Assembly: GCA_030386875.1 (NCBI GenBank)
Contig: CM059564.1
Location: 45,280,075 to 45,344,074 of the forward strand
DNA: 64,000 nucleotides
Direction of reading: 5' to 3'
Source of the DNA: Morinoia aosen
Taxonomy: Eukaryota > Arthropoda > Malacostraca > Amphipoda > Talitridae
A model generated the notes under the pieces. The model made no database searches and was not told the origin of the DNA. It worked only from the letters and a program-made list of their open reading frames with translations. The first letter of the stretch is position 1, and each line of letters opens with the position of its first letter. Below, piece after piece: positions 47,690 through 59,223 of the stretch. A program made the translations under genes and the position numbers.

Positions 47690-48810
47690 GAGAAAACTGC
47701 AGCTTTAAACACGGCTGCTCGTAGCCCCTCCACACAGCTGCACCCCGCCAAATCTCCACCACTCTGAGGACCTCATGAGGCGTGTGTGGGGACGAGACTC
47801 TTCAACCAAAATCGCGGCTTCAAACTCGTCAACCATTTTTGATGAGCGGCACTTGACAGCCGGGGCGATTTTTGTCATATTTCAGGCCACTTTCTCACGA
47901 CCAAATACGAGATTGGCAGAAGGTAGGAAATCTACGGAGTGACTGCACTGAGAAGATGCGGTCAACGGCGCTAAGCTTGAATGATGAGGAAATCTCAAGG
48001 CTCATACTCTACTAAAAACCGGTCCACTACTCCAGCTGTTCAGTGGTGTAATATTAATACATCAATACACTCTTTATGAGGGCTTTTACTGCAGTTTTCT
48101 AACACTGTGTCTGTACGGACCCCTGCAGTAATTTCGACACTTAATTCCACTGAGCTGCACCAAGTTCAGGTGGCGACAATTCAGTAGTTAATACTTTTTA
48201 TATATCGTGTCTTCTGGTAGTGTGCGTTGCAGAAGTTCAGTTGCGGTCTTTAAAGCCCTGAATTTCTACTGGTCGGTTACACTCTTTACCGCAACTTTGC
48301 GCATAGTACTGTTCCAAGTCGACTCTAAAGAACTTCACTGCTCCTAATTGTGGACATGAATTGGAAAAACGTTCCTAGTTTTTAACTAGTAGGACAAAGC
48401 AGCCTTCGCAAGCCTTTGATGTCCACATTTACCGAGGTATCCACATTTACAAAAAAAATGTTAACAAAAAAATAAAAGGACGATTTCCAAGGAGGATTTT
48501 TGAGAACGTTTCTTTTACCGAAATATGTGTGAGGCTGAATGCCATGTTTGTATGGCTGCTCTCTACCCGTACCGTGAAAGGCGGAGAGAGACTAATGATG
48601 AGATGTTTATTCTGGATATCTGATGATAATAAACAATGAATAAAAAAATTATACTTGTAAAGTAGAATTCGATGATTTCAGGAAGCTGTATCTGCTGGTG
48701 CTATGGTGATATTGAGTATTTGGTATCTAACACACCCTCTGCAAATTTCTTGCAACTGTATAAAAGAAGTACGGAACATAAGCACCCTAATGATTTAAAT
48801 TTAGGGCGTT
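47690..48810. other. unassigned DNA
   Basis: GC-richer patch at about 47710-47980; otherwise AT-rich. No supported feature. Confidence 0.5.
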
Positions 48811-48812
48811 TT

Positions 48813-48935
48813 AGTACTAATACTAATACCAATACCAAAAACAAAACCAACACAACATCAAAACATTACCAATACCAACACTAATACCAATAGCAATACT
48901 ATTACCAATACCAATGCTAATACTAATACAACTAA
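48813..48935. repeat. degenerate hexanucleotide microsatellite
   Basis: About 20 copies of a six-base unit varying between ACTAAT, ACCAAT, ACCAAA and ACAACA. Confidence 0.9.
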
Positions 48936-48939
48936 TTTT

Positions 48940-50352
48940 TAAGAAGAAGGGTACGATTGATGGGTCCCATCACCGCCCCATGGCTGCTGGTGTCCGGACA
49001 CGACCGCCGGTGTCAGCAGAGGGCGACAGACGGAGGCCGTCGTGTTCCGAGATGGCGACAAGGGATTCCATTCGCCCGTAGCCTGGCTACGCACCAAACC
49101 CTCCGTCAAATTTTTGAAGCCACTTTGCTAAGAATTGTGATTTTTCCTCGAAAATAAAATTCACGCCTGTATTTTCAGAGGTGAGGAATAATTGCTGTGT
49201 ACGAAGCACACATTTCATCTCTCAAATTTCAGGTCTTGTCAGTTGATTTTTAGTAGAGAAATATAACCTGATGTACCAATATTTTTGAAATTTCGGCATG
49301 AAAAGCTGGTCTTGATGTTTGCAAGGCATTGATCGTATCACTGTATAAATAGCAGGAAAAATATATCGTGTCACTCAAATTACGAACTCTCGATTGTTTT
49401 TATTTTAAACTTTGACCTCACTCTTCAAGTCTGCTAAATTACTTTTGAAATAAAATCTAACGAGTGACCTCAACACAAACTATGCAACAATTTAGAATTC
49501 AAAAATTTAAACCGTTATCAACCAAAGGCTTCGGAACGAAAATTTCTGCTTCAACACAGGTTTGGTTGCTCCGTGGATAAACGTTCGTCGTTTTACTCGT
49601 CTGCAATAGACCGCTCACTTTTTTAAGATTGAAAAGTCTAGTTTGAAAATAAGTTGTAACCTAAAATTAATTATTAAGATGGAAATCATTCGAGGGAATG
49701 GCGCAGAGAAGAAGAAGCCCTTTGATTGTTGGAGCAGGGCCGTGAAGGAGAAGCTCTGTCATTGGTGGAATGGTCCCCTGACCTCAGCGGTTGAGAACTG
49801 AAATATACTTGGAAAACGGTGCAGGAACTGCACAACTTGTGCTTTGCTTCGTTAATGCGTTTAACTTCTGAATTTTTGGGAGATAGTAAGCACAGTAAAA
49901 TTTCTCGTTCGTTGTTTGCGTTGAGATTCTGAGCGTGGAAGTGGAGCAAATATTCCTTTCGAAAATTAGTTTAAAAAAGTTATGTTTTAAATGAAATTTA
50001 ACTCAATAGCACGAACCGAAGGAGAGTTATAAGTGAAACGCTAGTCTTTAACAAGTAAAAATCAGCCTGAGAAATTTTGCAGTAAACTTCATTCATTTGA
50101 CCTAAGAGTAATTAGATTGACAGAGGCCCATTTGTTAGGCCTACAATACTAGTATCTCATCAGGCGGCCATGGTACGAGTAGAAAGAAGCAAATTTTAAT
50201 GAATCATTTCAAGCCTTCATACATGGAACTTGTACTAGAATCAGGATCATTTGTCCTGTCTTTAGAATACAAAGTTAGGAATTTATAATTCTTAAATTTA
50301 CATAAAAGTAATCTCCTCTGGCAAGTTTTCACTGAAATATGATACGCAATTA
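48940..50352. other. unassigned DNA
   Basis: A GC-rich block at 48960-49110 is open in more than one frame without splice support. The rest is AT-rich. Confidence 0.45.
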
Positions 50353-50565
50353 GATGTTGACTGCGATACGACCCATTGGTGGGTCGTGCTTAAGTCCTTA
50401 ATGCTGTGACCCATCGATGGGTCGTTTGAAAAAGTTTGAAAATCTTTAAAATTAATGGTATTTAATTCGCCCAATAATGTTTGGGATTTATATATTTCCA
50501 ACAACTTTTGAATTCAGATTTGAGTTGAATAGAGAACTTCAGTTTAACCTAACACATTGAACGTG
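50353..50565 (+). mobile_element. TTAA-target MITE, GACCCAYNGGTGGGTC subfamily
   Basis: About 213 bp ending at a TTAA (50566-50569); the left TTAA has mutated. The left end reads TGTTGACTGCGATACGACCC. Two near-perfect palindromes, CGACCCATTGGTGGGTCG and GACCCATCGATGGGTC, lie 40 bp apart. The right half holds AATTAATGGTATT and GAACTTCAGTTTAA, shared with the copies at 25266 and 62490. Confidence 0.8.
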
Positions 50566-50616
50566 TTAAATAAGAGGGAAGCTCACCGGCCTGGTCGCTG
50601 CACCTCACAAAGTCGC

Positions 50617-50748
50617 TCAAGTTTCGGTGTCGTCGCCGTCGACGACCTCCTGCATGAGGACGCCCTGTATGCAGGCCGCCAGGCACATCACTACGCCACC
50701 AACCACCAAAATGAACACACAAATCAACGATATTTCCGCCAAGGTCAT
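50617..50748 (-). CDS. candidate terminal exon with a transmembrane helix
   Basis: The minus strand encodes 43 residues from an ATG at 50748 to a TGA at 50617. After MTLAE comes one strongly hydrophobic segment, ISLICVFILVVGGVVMCLAA, then a short tail ending GDDTET. GGGTCAG immediately upstream could be an acceptor, making the ATG internal. This would be a single-pass membrane protein C-terminus. The overlapping antisense frames are Arg/His/Ser-rich and look less like protein. The stop lies 48 bp from the neighbouring MITE. Family not recognised. Confidence 0.4.
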   Translation of the reverse strand: MTLAEISLICVFILVVGGVVMCLAACIQGVLMQEVVDGDDTET

Positions 50749-50859
50749 GCTGACCCACGGTAATGAAGGACCTTTATTGCATTATCGAGCGTCGCCTGAA
50801 ACGGCAGTGGAAACTCCAGCGTTATTTCTGCTCCTAAAATCGGAAGATGAAACGTAAGT

Positions 50860-51575
50860 TAATCTGGAAAGCCTCGCGGTGAATGCGTTGAGTTGCTGAG
50901 GCTGTCATGGAAACTGGTCACTCATTATATTTATTTTTGCTCAATTTGCTTTTTTAACTATAATTCGGAAGTCTCAAAGTTTGAATTACACATAATGGAA
51001 AAAATAGTTTGAAAAACGATCATTAAGTCAATTTTGTTGCAACCATTCTTGGAAAAAATAAACTCCTGCTTTTCTTTATGAAGTGAACCATACTCCGTCA
51101 TTTCACTAATTGTTTTGATGAGCTCTTCTATGAACTTCTCTCTCCTCTTTAATATAAATTATTTTTTGTGGTGTGGACGTCACCGCGCTCTGGAGGCACG
51201 AATCGAATCACGTGACCGCAACCTACATCACAACCAGAGCAATGATCCCACCATGAGGTCATGAGGCGAACTGCTCCTTATTGGAAAAGCTTCATGAGAT
51301 ATTCGAAATTTTTATCAATATTTCAAAAATTTACGCGTGTTCAAGACTTATTGAGGTCAAAATATTATGTATGAATTCGATTTAATAGAAAAGGCAAACA
51401 GATTGCACTTATTGCAACCACTTTTATCTCAATTAACTATTGGTGCTAAAGTTCTTAGTTGAGCTTGCTATGAATTATAAATTCGTATATTTAATCCTGG
51501 AAAGTTAATTTTGAATTCAATTTCAAAAATGCTCTTATTCGTTGCTCAAAATGCTATAGGAATGGAAAGGGTTAT
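50860..51575. other. unassigned DNA
   Basis: AT-rich, with a GC-richer patch at 51170-51290 that gave no convincing reading. Confidence 0.5.
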
Positions 51576-51706
51576 TTAATGAACAATGCTTTCGATCACC
51601 ACTTGCATTAGGCAAACGTTCTGAGAAAATCTCTGCCTTTCTACGTCTTCCATGGCTCCGTAACGCATCAGCCACTCAGTGCTGACTGCAGCGGTGCAGC
51701 GGTGCA
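51576..51706 (-). CDS. candidate terminal exon, function unknown
   Basis: An acceptor-like GTTCAATTGCAG precedes 51706 on the minus strand. The frame entered with two bases reads HRCTAAVSTEWLMRYGAMED, then VERQRFSQNVCLMQVVIESI to a TAA at 51576. Purine-first codons predominate. Its phase would accept the phase-1 donor of the exon at 55589-55802, a possible but unproven link across about 3.9 kb. Confidence 0.4.
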
Positions 51707-52376
51707 CTGCAATTGAACATTGCCGCAAGAAGCAAACTGATGAGCACCAGAAGGTACAAAAATGTGAACTCTTAGTTTTGTTTTCGAGCCGATGGTGAGA
51801 TGAATATGATGCATAATCAGTCGATTTCTTATATTTTTCATTAAACTTATTCAATATTAGTGACATCCACAAATAATTATATATGTAATATTTATGTATT
51901 CATGAGATTTATTAGAAGCCCTCAAGAAAAAATATGCTTAAATCCATATCGCTGCACAGCTGCAGCTATAGAAATAAATAAGACATATCTCTTAAAATTC
52001 TTATCGAGGCACGAATGGTTAGCATTTTCAAGATTTTTCCTCGAGCTCAACACATTTACCGAATTTCGGCACCGAGTCACCGTATTACTGATACAGTACA
52101 TGCCAAAACATCAATTGTGTTACCACAGGTCGCTCGGTAGGATTTTCTGTCTATTTCAAGGCCGAGTTTCTCTTTTGATAAGTTTATAAGATTAAGCACA
52201 CGATCTGTTGAGAAAATTTTCAGATGTATTTCAACACATTAAAACAACCGGCTAAAATTAACATATCAAAACTGACGAATGTTGAAAACTTTATGAGCAT
52301 ATTTTTTTCAATAGTATAGATAGTCCAATAATTAGATGAAGCATCACCTTCTTGCGTCAGAAATCAGACATTTCAG

Positions 52377-52524
52377 GTTCAAGCAGCGCCCCGTGGCCGC
52401 GCGCCCTACCACCACACCACCAACAGATCAGATCCTCAGGAGACTTCAGAAAAGGAAGTCAATCCCGCGAGACGAAGACGACCGCCTCGGATCAGCACCG
52501 GTGATTGAATGCACGGACTCGTAA
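52377..52524 (+). CDS. candidate exon, function unknown
   Basis: CAGACATTTCAG ends at 52376, a usable plus-strand acceptor. The GC-rich stretch that follows is open in two frames. One reads FKQRPVAARPTTTPPTDQIL then RRLQKRKSIPRDEDD and PVIECTDS to a stop at 52524. The other reads VQAAPRGRAPYHHTTN onward. A donor-like CACCG|GTGATT lies after 52500, so it could instead be a 124-bp internal exon. Confidence 0.3.
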
Positions 52525-52947
52525 TTCGAACCGAGTCTCATTTCTGACCGCCGTCGCTGCAGCTCATCCAGCCAATCTCCTCCCTATAACTAAAAAACGA
52601 AGAACTCCCACGAAGCTCTAAAATCAAAGGTAAAACAAGGACGTCTTTCGTCAGGTGATTCGCCGCAGCGCTGAAAGGGAAAAATGAAAGCCACTTCCTT
52701 CTTTTGCAGGAGTTAGCGCATTTTTAGAGAGACTTGGCGTTCTCCTTAAAAGGCTTTAATTCGTCAACTTCAGGAGGCGTACCTGCAATGCGGCCGCGAC
52801 TCGAGACCAGTTTTACTTTACGCTTCGAAGCAGGACGGAGAGCAAGACTTTCGAGTAATTCTCTTACTTATTCATGGTGCTTGGGTGTCAAGGAGAAATC
52901 CGGAATGTAGGAGGCAATGTTTTGTGTTTTACTATTTTTGTCTTTAT

Positions 52948-53130
52948 TAGCTTCTATGCGGTTCTGTTGAAATCCCATTAAATTAGGAAATTATTTATTT
53001 TTTTTAATTGTTCGTTAACGGTTTCTGTTCTTCTATTTTGCTCTGAATAAGTTTTTGCACGGTTCTGTTCAAATATCATAAAATTATAAAAAAATTTTTC
53101 ACAATTCTTATGTATGGTTGATTACGGTTG
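52948..53130. repeat. ~117-bp direct duplication
   Basis: ATGCGGTTCTGTTGAAATCCCATTAAATTA in the first copy matches CACGGTTCTGTTCAAATATCATAAAATTA in the second. Homology is interrupted by T-rich tracts. Confidence 0.65.
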
Positions 53131-53362
53131 ATTAAAGAACATTATGGTTTATTAAAGAACGGTGATGCAGCACAGAATCTCAATTTGAGCTAATTGAGTT
53201 GAGGTCGAACATCAGATATGTTTGAGAAAATGTGTCATTTCGACCCGGTTGTTCTCCAAGAGCATGATTTATATTTTCTTTCGAAAAAGAATTAAAGAAA
53301 AATTTAAAAAATTAACTCTACCCAATTTTTATCTTGAGTGCTCCTAGAGAATAAACTTTCCA

Positions 53363-53587
53363 TTAAGGATGAAGCCAATAACAATTTTCAGGTTTCGCTG
53401 CTATTTGAGCAGGGGTCAATAGCAAGCATTCTGGGGTCGAATCGGCCATGAAGGCAACAAACGGAGCTTCAAATGGCATCTCGTTATCGGTTTTAATCGC
53501 AGCCGAGCTCTGGGACGCGTGTTCATTGAGAGGAGCCCCCTCAGCAGCCTGGGATGAGGCTGAACAGAGGGCTTTGATCTCATTTTG
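53363..53587 (-). CDS. candidate terminal exon, function unknown
   Basis: On the minus strand AACTGCAG precedes 53587. The frame then runs 74 codons to a TAA at 53365-53363: QNEIKALCSASSQAAEGAPL, NEHASQSSAAIKTDNEMPFE, APFVAFMADSTPECLLLTPA and a KPENCYWLHP end. Codon texture is good (many G- or A-first triplets) and the composition is Ala/Ser/Glu-rich. The complementary plus strand is also partly open but reads less naturally. The acceptor has a weak pyrimidine tract. Confidence 0.4.
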   Translation of the reverse strand, partial: QNEIKALCSASSQAAEGAPLNEHASQSSAAIKTDNEMPFEAPFVAFMADSTPECLLLTPAQIAAKPENCYWLHP

Positions 53588-53719
53588 CTGCAGTTGCCAT
53601 AATGTGAGGCATCGTTATTGAAACTTGGAGCATTGTTCCAGTGAACCAACTGCGCATCACTAGGCATCATCAGTTGTGAGCCGCCTTCGAGGGCTCCTTC
53701 GATCAATTTCGGCTTAAGT

Positions 53720-54395
53720 TAAGACGGCATTCATTCGATTAGCTTCTCCGCTCCTTCATTACGCTTCTCGAGTTACAAACAGCCCGGGCGAACTAACAAG
53801 TCATCATGAAATGTGGGGTGTATAGTTGGCACCAGTCGCAATTATTATTACCTTACTTCCATTTCGATTTTCATTACCTATGAAATAGGCATTTTCGTTT
53901 GATGTTGTTTTATGAGGTATTTTATGGAAGCTTATTTTTTTGTCTTGACATTAGTCGTGCATTCATGAATATCGAGTTGATATATAGGTTTATGACAATA
54001 TTTATCAGCTATGCACCACTTTTCCCAAGTTTTCCATTTACGAGTAGCAAGCGAGGAAAATTATTATTCTTAGACTTCGCGCAGTCTGATGGTTTAGAGC
54101 ATTTGGATTGTGGAAATTTCAGGAGATTTCTTTAGTGACATTTGCGCCAGGTCGTGGGTCAGCATTGTTTGAGGTAGCAACTGATGTTTTGACATAACGA
54201 TGTCGTTCACTGCAGAACAGCGAGATCAGGTTCTAAAGCAGCAGTGCTTCACTCATAACATTTCATGAGGACACTGGCAATACTTGCGGGTAAACATTCT
54301 GATCCGCTTGCGTCGTAAAGATCTTGCTCATTGACTGGGGCTTACCTCGCTGCTGGTCGTAATTTGCGTGAGGTGGCGGTGATGATACACTCTTT
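53720..54395. other. unassigned DNA
   Basis: AT-rich; a plus-strand open stretch at 53899-54135 has no recognisable feature. Confidence 0.5.
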
Positions 54396-54399
54396 GGCT

Positions 54400-54600
54400 G
54401 CCTGTATATAGGCTGTCATATGTGCATTTGTGTGGTGCTAGTAGTGCTAGTGGTGCTAGTATGGTGAATTTGTGGGGTGCTTCTGGTGCTAGTGTAGTGC
54501 ATTTGTGTGGTGCTACTGGTGCTGGTGTGGTGCATTTGTGTGGTGCCTATAAATAAGCTGCCACATGTACATTGATGAGGTGTTAGTGATGCTTGATGCG
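54400..54600. repeat. TGGTGCTAG-type tandem repeat nested in a ~145-bp duplication
   Basis: Repeats of GTGCATTTGTGTGGTGCTA and shorter GGTGCTAGT units. The outer edges are themselves a pair: GCCTGTATATAGGCTGTCAT at ~54401 and GCCTATAAATAAGCTGCCAC at ~54546. Confidence 0.85.
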
Positions 54601-54609
54601 TCTTATGGC

Positions 54610-55283
54610 CGTGGGGTAGCGTAGGACAAGGGACTCCAAATCTTTTCCTTTTATTCACGATCTTTTTAAGAAACGAAGCCTTAAAATATCAAGTTCAGTG
54701 CATTTAGCAAAGGTGTCGCGTGAATTAAAATGAAAATTACATATACATTCTTCCAAAACAAAAGAAAACCAAAGCAAACTTGAAATAATATGTTGGACTT
54801 CAAACCAATGTGCATAATTTGAGAAGCAATCGTGCATGTTGTTACATAAGGAATCGCTATCAGGTTTAAACGAATATTATAACTCATATAAAGCTCAGTG
54901 AATAAATATAGTTATTCTCAGAAAAACTGAACAAAGAAATACCCTTGCGTCTGAGACAGCTCGGGTATACAGAAATAATTAATGTCAAATTCGACTAGTT
55001 TGTTCACCTGAAGTAGGCGTGTGAAAATAGAAAAACAAATTTCTTGAAATGTTTGTATAAAATCAGAGGTATTTATCGAGTAGGTCTCTGAGATGCCTCA
55101 AAAACAATGGAACACCATCAAGGTTGCATCAAAAGTTCAGTTGGTGTGTCCGCTTGCAATTCGAGGCCAAAAATCTTGCTTCAGTGAACTGTGAAAGGAT
55201 TTTATATACTAATAAAGTTTCACTTTTTGGTGAATGAAATGAATAAGTAGTTTGATTTCTGATAAGACAATTTCTCAACACAA
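54610..55283. other. unassigned DNA
   Basis: AT-rich, with nothing recognisable. Confidence 0.5.
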
Positions 55284-55437
55284 AGGAAATACAAGTTCTC
55301 AAGGATATACAGGTTCTCAGGGAAATATTCCAAGTTCCAAAGGAAAAATTCCAAGTTCCAAAGGAAATATTCCAAGTTCCAAAGGAAATATTCTAAGTTC
55401 CAAAGAAAATATTCCAAGTTCTAAAGAAAATACAACA
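55284..55437 (+). repeat. 18/21-bp tandem repeat, about seven copies
   Basis: Two 18-bp units (GGAAATACAAGTTCTCAA type) are followed by five 21-bp units (GGAAATATTCCAAGTTCCAA plus A). All unit lengths are multiples of three. On the plus strand the array keeps one frame and reads GNTSSQ, GYTGSQ, then GNIPSSK repeats to a stop at 55443. Confidence 0.92.
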
Positions 55438-55588
55438 TCCTGAACGTCTCCAACTGAGTAGAAAAAGCTGCATGGCGTGACTGTCTCGCTTAGAGTGGGG
55501 ACAACTGATGGCGTGCAGATCGCATTATTTCCTGATTATGATCTGCTCAGAGCATTAAAGTCCACTTGTAGCTAAGAAGATTTCCTAC

Positions 55589-55802
55589 CTCGGCCCTGAC
55601 TGAGCAGCGTTCTCGCTTCAGGGACGTGATTCAATAACAGAAACTGTCGATCCAAACAGACCAAAAATTGAGCCCAATTGGGAAGGCCTGTTTTGTGCGG
55701 CAAGAAATCGAAGGTCTGGTCTTCGCTGATTTCATAAATCCAAACGTCAGTTACGGGAGGCGGAAGCTGAGTCTTTGATGTCTTTGCCTCTATATCGGTC
55801 AT
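55589..55802 (-). CDS. candidate first coding exon of an unrecognised protein
   Basis: On the minus strand an ATG at 55802 (context ACAACCATGA) opens 71 codons to a donor GGCCGAG|GTAGGA at 55589, leaving one base (phase 1). The product begins MTDIEAKTSKTQLPPPVTDV, then WIYEISEDQTFDFLPHKTGL, PNWAQFLVCLDRQFLLLNHV and PEARTLLSQGR. It reads like a folded, globular protein. GC content is well above the flanks. No acceptor lies just upstream, which supports a start codon here rather than an internal exon. The next exon would lie at lower coordinates; candidates at 51576-51706 and others exist. Family not recognised. Confidence 0.55.
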
Positions 55803-55809
55803 GGTTGTG

Positions 55810-56210
55810 GAGTAGAAAAAGCTTTTATGGTGCGTGAAATAGTACAAAGCAACGGAAAATGCTCAAAATGTGACTGGTCCTTAAAGGTAATGTAAGGCAA
55901 TAATGTTTCATTAAATAGTATAACTCTTTTAAATAAATTGTGCACAATTTCTTAAAGATACACTATTTCAAAGGCTCACAATGGCTTGAACTGAAAAAAT
56001 TACAAAAATCCATCAACCCACGAATAATTTTGTAAATTTTGTTTCCAAGGAAATTAAAAGAAGCGTCGTTGGTATTTTCAATACTTCGTTGAGCCTCTGC
56101 ACTAAGCAATAATTTTTTTACGTATGCAATCATTTTTCAAGACGGTAATGTCGTCACATGCCCAGTGATATTTCACACGCACTACAAACTGTCCAGGGAC
56201 TAGGATTCAT
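55810..56210. other. unassigned DNA, possible promoter side of the 55802 exon
   Basis: AT-rich; no clear core promoter element could be fixed. Confidence 0.4.
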
Positions 56211-56654
56211 TTGTCTTCATTTTATGCTGCAATTAAGCGACCACCAAGAACGACGCATCATATAACGAAGAGAAGGCATTTCAGTATCATGCATACGTGC
56301 AGTGCCTTTCAGTTATTATCGTACGATGCACAGCTTCAGACTCATGGTAGAAGAAACAAGGTAGGGTCAAACCAGTCTTTTTTCGATCACCGTGTGGCAA
56401 TGCTGACGCCAAGACAACAAGCCAAAAGCACTCATATTGCATCTGGCAACACTGCTAGCCCCAAATTTGGCACCGCTATTAACTTAACGACATGTCGCAA
56501 TGGTAATGTCTTAAAGTATGTTCGAAATAAAGCCGTTCTATTGGCTAGCCGATCAAGAGGAGGTGTACTTTCTCCCATAGAAATGACGCAACCATGTTTC
56601 CTCTACCGTGTTCAGACTTTAGTTTCAACATGTACAGTACTTCAGTCAGAGTAG
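56211..56654 (+). other. 147-codon open stretch, status unknown
   Basis: Open on the plus strand from a TTG at 56211 to a stop at 56654, long for this base composition. Segments include RRNKVGSNQSFFDHRVAM, LTPRQQAKSTHIASGNTA and VLLASRSRGGVLSPIEMT. It is basic and Ser/Thr/Arg-rich. No start codon context, splice signals or known motif were found. It could be a decayed mobile-element ORF or chance. Confidence 0.3.
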
Positions 56655-56699
56655 CCACATTCTAAAACCTGTTTAGTAATACCTGCTTATTAACAGAGA

Positions 56700-57507
56700 T
56701 CAATCGCGTTTGTAACTATCGAGGTAACTATTTTTTATTAATCAGTGCTCTAATTTCTGAGAGATAACAAATTTCTAGAAAAAAAGACTGGCGTGACATG
56801 AATTATATTTTTTCTTATCAAGTTCTCTAGAAATTTTTTAAATCAGCCTGTGACATATTTACCAAAAAACAATAAAATATTAGTAACACTAAAAACCAGC
56901 ACAACAGGCAACAAATTCCAGAAATAATTCACAACCTGGGCTGGAGATGTTCACTTATGGAATATTAATGGAGCGTGTATGAGTAGGAATTTGAACTTTG
57001 GCCCTCAATGGTTAACGTCGTCTTTTTATACTATGAAACATATATTGCCTGAATGACACTGCGGTTGAGGAATGGTTGAAATTCCTACTGACATATTTTA
57101 TGAAAATAATTCAAGTCTAGTAATTAAGCGTACGAGATTTAACTTTTTTTGCCTAGAACTTATTGTTGTGAAGCAACTGAATACATTTAGTCATTGAATG
57201 TGGTGAATTATTTCTTTACTCATTTTAGTTAACATTATTCTTTTTCCCTGAACTGGGCTTTCTTTTATTTTTATCTTTAAGAAATCAAACCTCGGCTGAC
57301 ATTCTTTTTTTCAAATTAGACATTCGGGCAGCTTCAAACTACCTGTTTTTTTTTAAATTGTTCTTGAGAATAGCTAGCGATATAATTGAAGTGTGCGATG
57401 CGTATAGAAGGAACAGAATTTGTTAATTCCTCTCAGAAAAATTACAAGCCTGTGAAGGAAGGGAAATGTTGGGGGAGTGAGGGGGCCAAGAGATCAACAC
57501 ATACTAA
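56700..57507. other. unassigned DNA
   Basis: AT-rich, nothing recognisable on either strand. Confidence 0.5.
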
Positions 57508-57886
57508 CAATTAAACAATTAAACAATTTATTTACCACAGGAGATACAGAGGTAGAATGTTTCTTAAGTCTAGTACAATGGACAAGTTTGAATATAGCTA
57601 CCTGTGGGCCCGAATAAGTTCAGCGACTTCTAGGGCATCCTACCATCACGCTATTCTAGGGTGTACAAAAGTTTAACCTAGTTCACTTAACCTAGTTTCG
57701 CAATTAGACTGATCATTGAGATAATTAACTCGATATTTTACAAGTCGGCTATATTTAACAGTATGTTCGATAAAACGATTCAAGAGCAGAGAGAAGATTG
57801 GTTATGGTACACAAGGCAAGTTACATTATGACATTATCATTAGTTACATGTAGGAGGCAAGATTTCGACACGGTGATCTTACACTA

Positions 57887-58093
57887 CTAGTATTCTGATA
57901 GGAAGTGAGACTCAAGATGTCTTTTGAATACTTTGTACGAATTACATTCACGGATCTCTGCAGGTATAGAGTTCCAAGTTTTGGTTCCAACGAAGAGAAT
58001 ACTGTGTTGCGACCTGGCCTTTGAATAATAAGGAAGCATGAATTTACTTCTATTTCGGGTTAAATGGTCGTGATGACCAGTTTGCGCAGTCAA
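57887..58093 (-). pseudogene. LINE reverse transcriptase tail, out of frame
   Basis: Encodes the C-terminal tail of the LINE protein (HHDHLTRNRSKFMLPYYSKA, then LFVGTKTWNSIPAEIRE and a stop at 57887). It is in a different frame from the polymerase part ending at 58126, so at least one indel separates them. The tail pattern (basic stretch, then W-x-SIP-E-IRE) is usual for the CR1/Jockey superfamily. Confidence 0.85.
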
Positions 58094-58125
58094 TAATTGT
58101 CTTAGGCTATTGTCGCCATCATTTC

Positions 58126-59223
58126 TTAATGTTTAAGTATTTGTAAATTTTTGAAAGAATCATTTGTGTGAGCATTATATTCTAGATTCTTTACCGCTCT
58201 GACAGCCCTTTTCTGCAGAGTAAAAATTTTGTTGGTTTTATTTTTATCAGTTCCGTGCCATGCTTCTATTCCGTATTGCAAGTATGGGGAAATGAGCGTA
58301 CGGTAGAGCATTTGTAAAGCTGTTTCAGGCAGAAAATTTTTAACTTTATTTAGGATTCCGATGGATTTTGATAATTTAGAACTAATATGAGTGATGTGCT
58401 CTTTGAAGGTCAGATGTTTATCTATTATGATGCCCAGAAACTTACATGAGTTGGTTTCTTCGATTTCACCTTCGCCAATTTTAATGCATGGGAGAGATAC
58501 ATCTTTCTTGTATGAGAAAGTAATATAATTTGTTTTATCGATATTTAGGCTTATTTTATTAGCTTTGAGCCACGATGAAACCTTGTGAAGTTCAGTATTT
58601 ATACTCTCCACAATCATAGCAGGATTTTGGTTCGGAAGGACCGCAGAAAGCGTACTGTCATCGGCAAAAAGTATGAATTTGAAGAATGATGTAGATTTTA
58701 CAATATCATTGATAAAAATCAGAAACAAGAGAGGCCCGAGAACAGATCCTTGTGGAACTCCATGGCTAATTGTCTGTGGGTCTGATTTTGCGTCGTCAAT
58801 GACAACGTATTGCTTCCGATTTGTTAGGTATGATCTGAACCAATCATGGGCAATCCCTCGAATGCCATAACAGTGTAGTTTCGATAATAGTATTTTATGG
58901 TCCACACAATCAAATGCTTTTCGGAAGTCAAGAAATACAGAGAAGACAGGCTTTCCTTCATCTATATTAGAATAGAGGAATTGTAAATGATTTAATATAG
59001 CCTGTGTTGTTGATTTTTTAGAGCGAAAACCGTATTGTTTATCGTAAAGAAATGATTTTTGTTCAAAATAAGAGTACACTTTTTTATACACAATCTTTTC
59101 GAATACTTTGCTAATAATTGGTAGAATGGAGATAGGTCGATAATTGTTTACACAGGTTTTTTCACCACTTTTAAAGATAGGGGTTACTCTAGCAACTTTG
59201 AGGGAGTTCGGGAAAGTGCCTAG
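58126..59223 (-). pseudogene. LINE reverse transcriptase domain
   Basis: This part follows the in-frame stop at 59224-59226 and is in the same frame as the endonuclease part. It opens with NNYRPISILPIISKVFEKIV upstream of an in-frame ATG near 59091. From that ATG the motifs are GFRSKKSTT (~21-29), LDFRKAFDCVDH (~54-65), GVPQGSVLGP (111-120) and the catalytic FADDS (142-146). LISPYLQYGIEAWHG follows near the end. All seven-palm order landmarks expected of a CR1-type reverse transcriptase are present. The frame ends at 58126 after ILKH. Confidence 0.92.

Noticed and set aside
50380..50425. GACCCATCGATGGGTC palindrome as a regulatory operator
   Set aside because: The same palindromes recur at fixed positions in other copies of a TTAA MITE, so they belong to the element.
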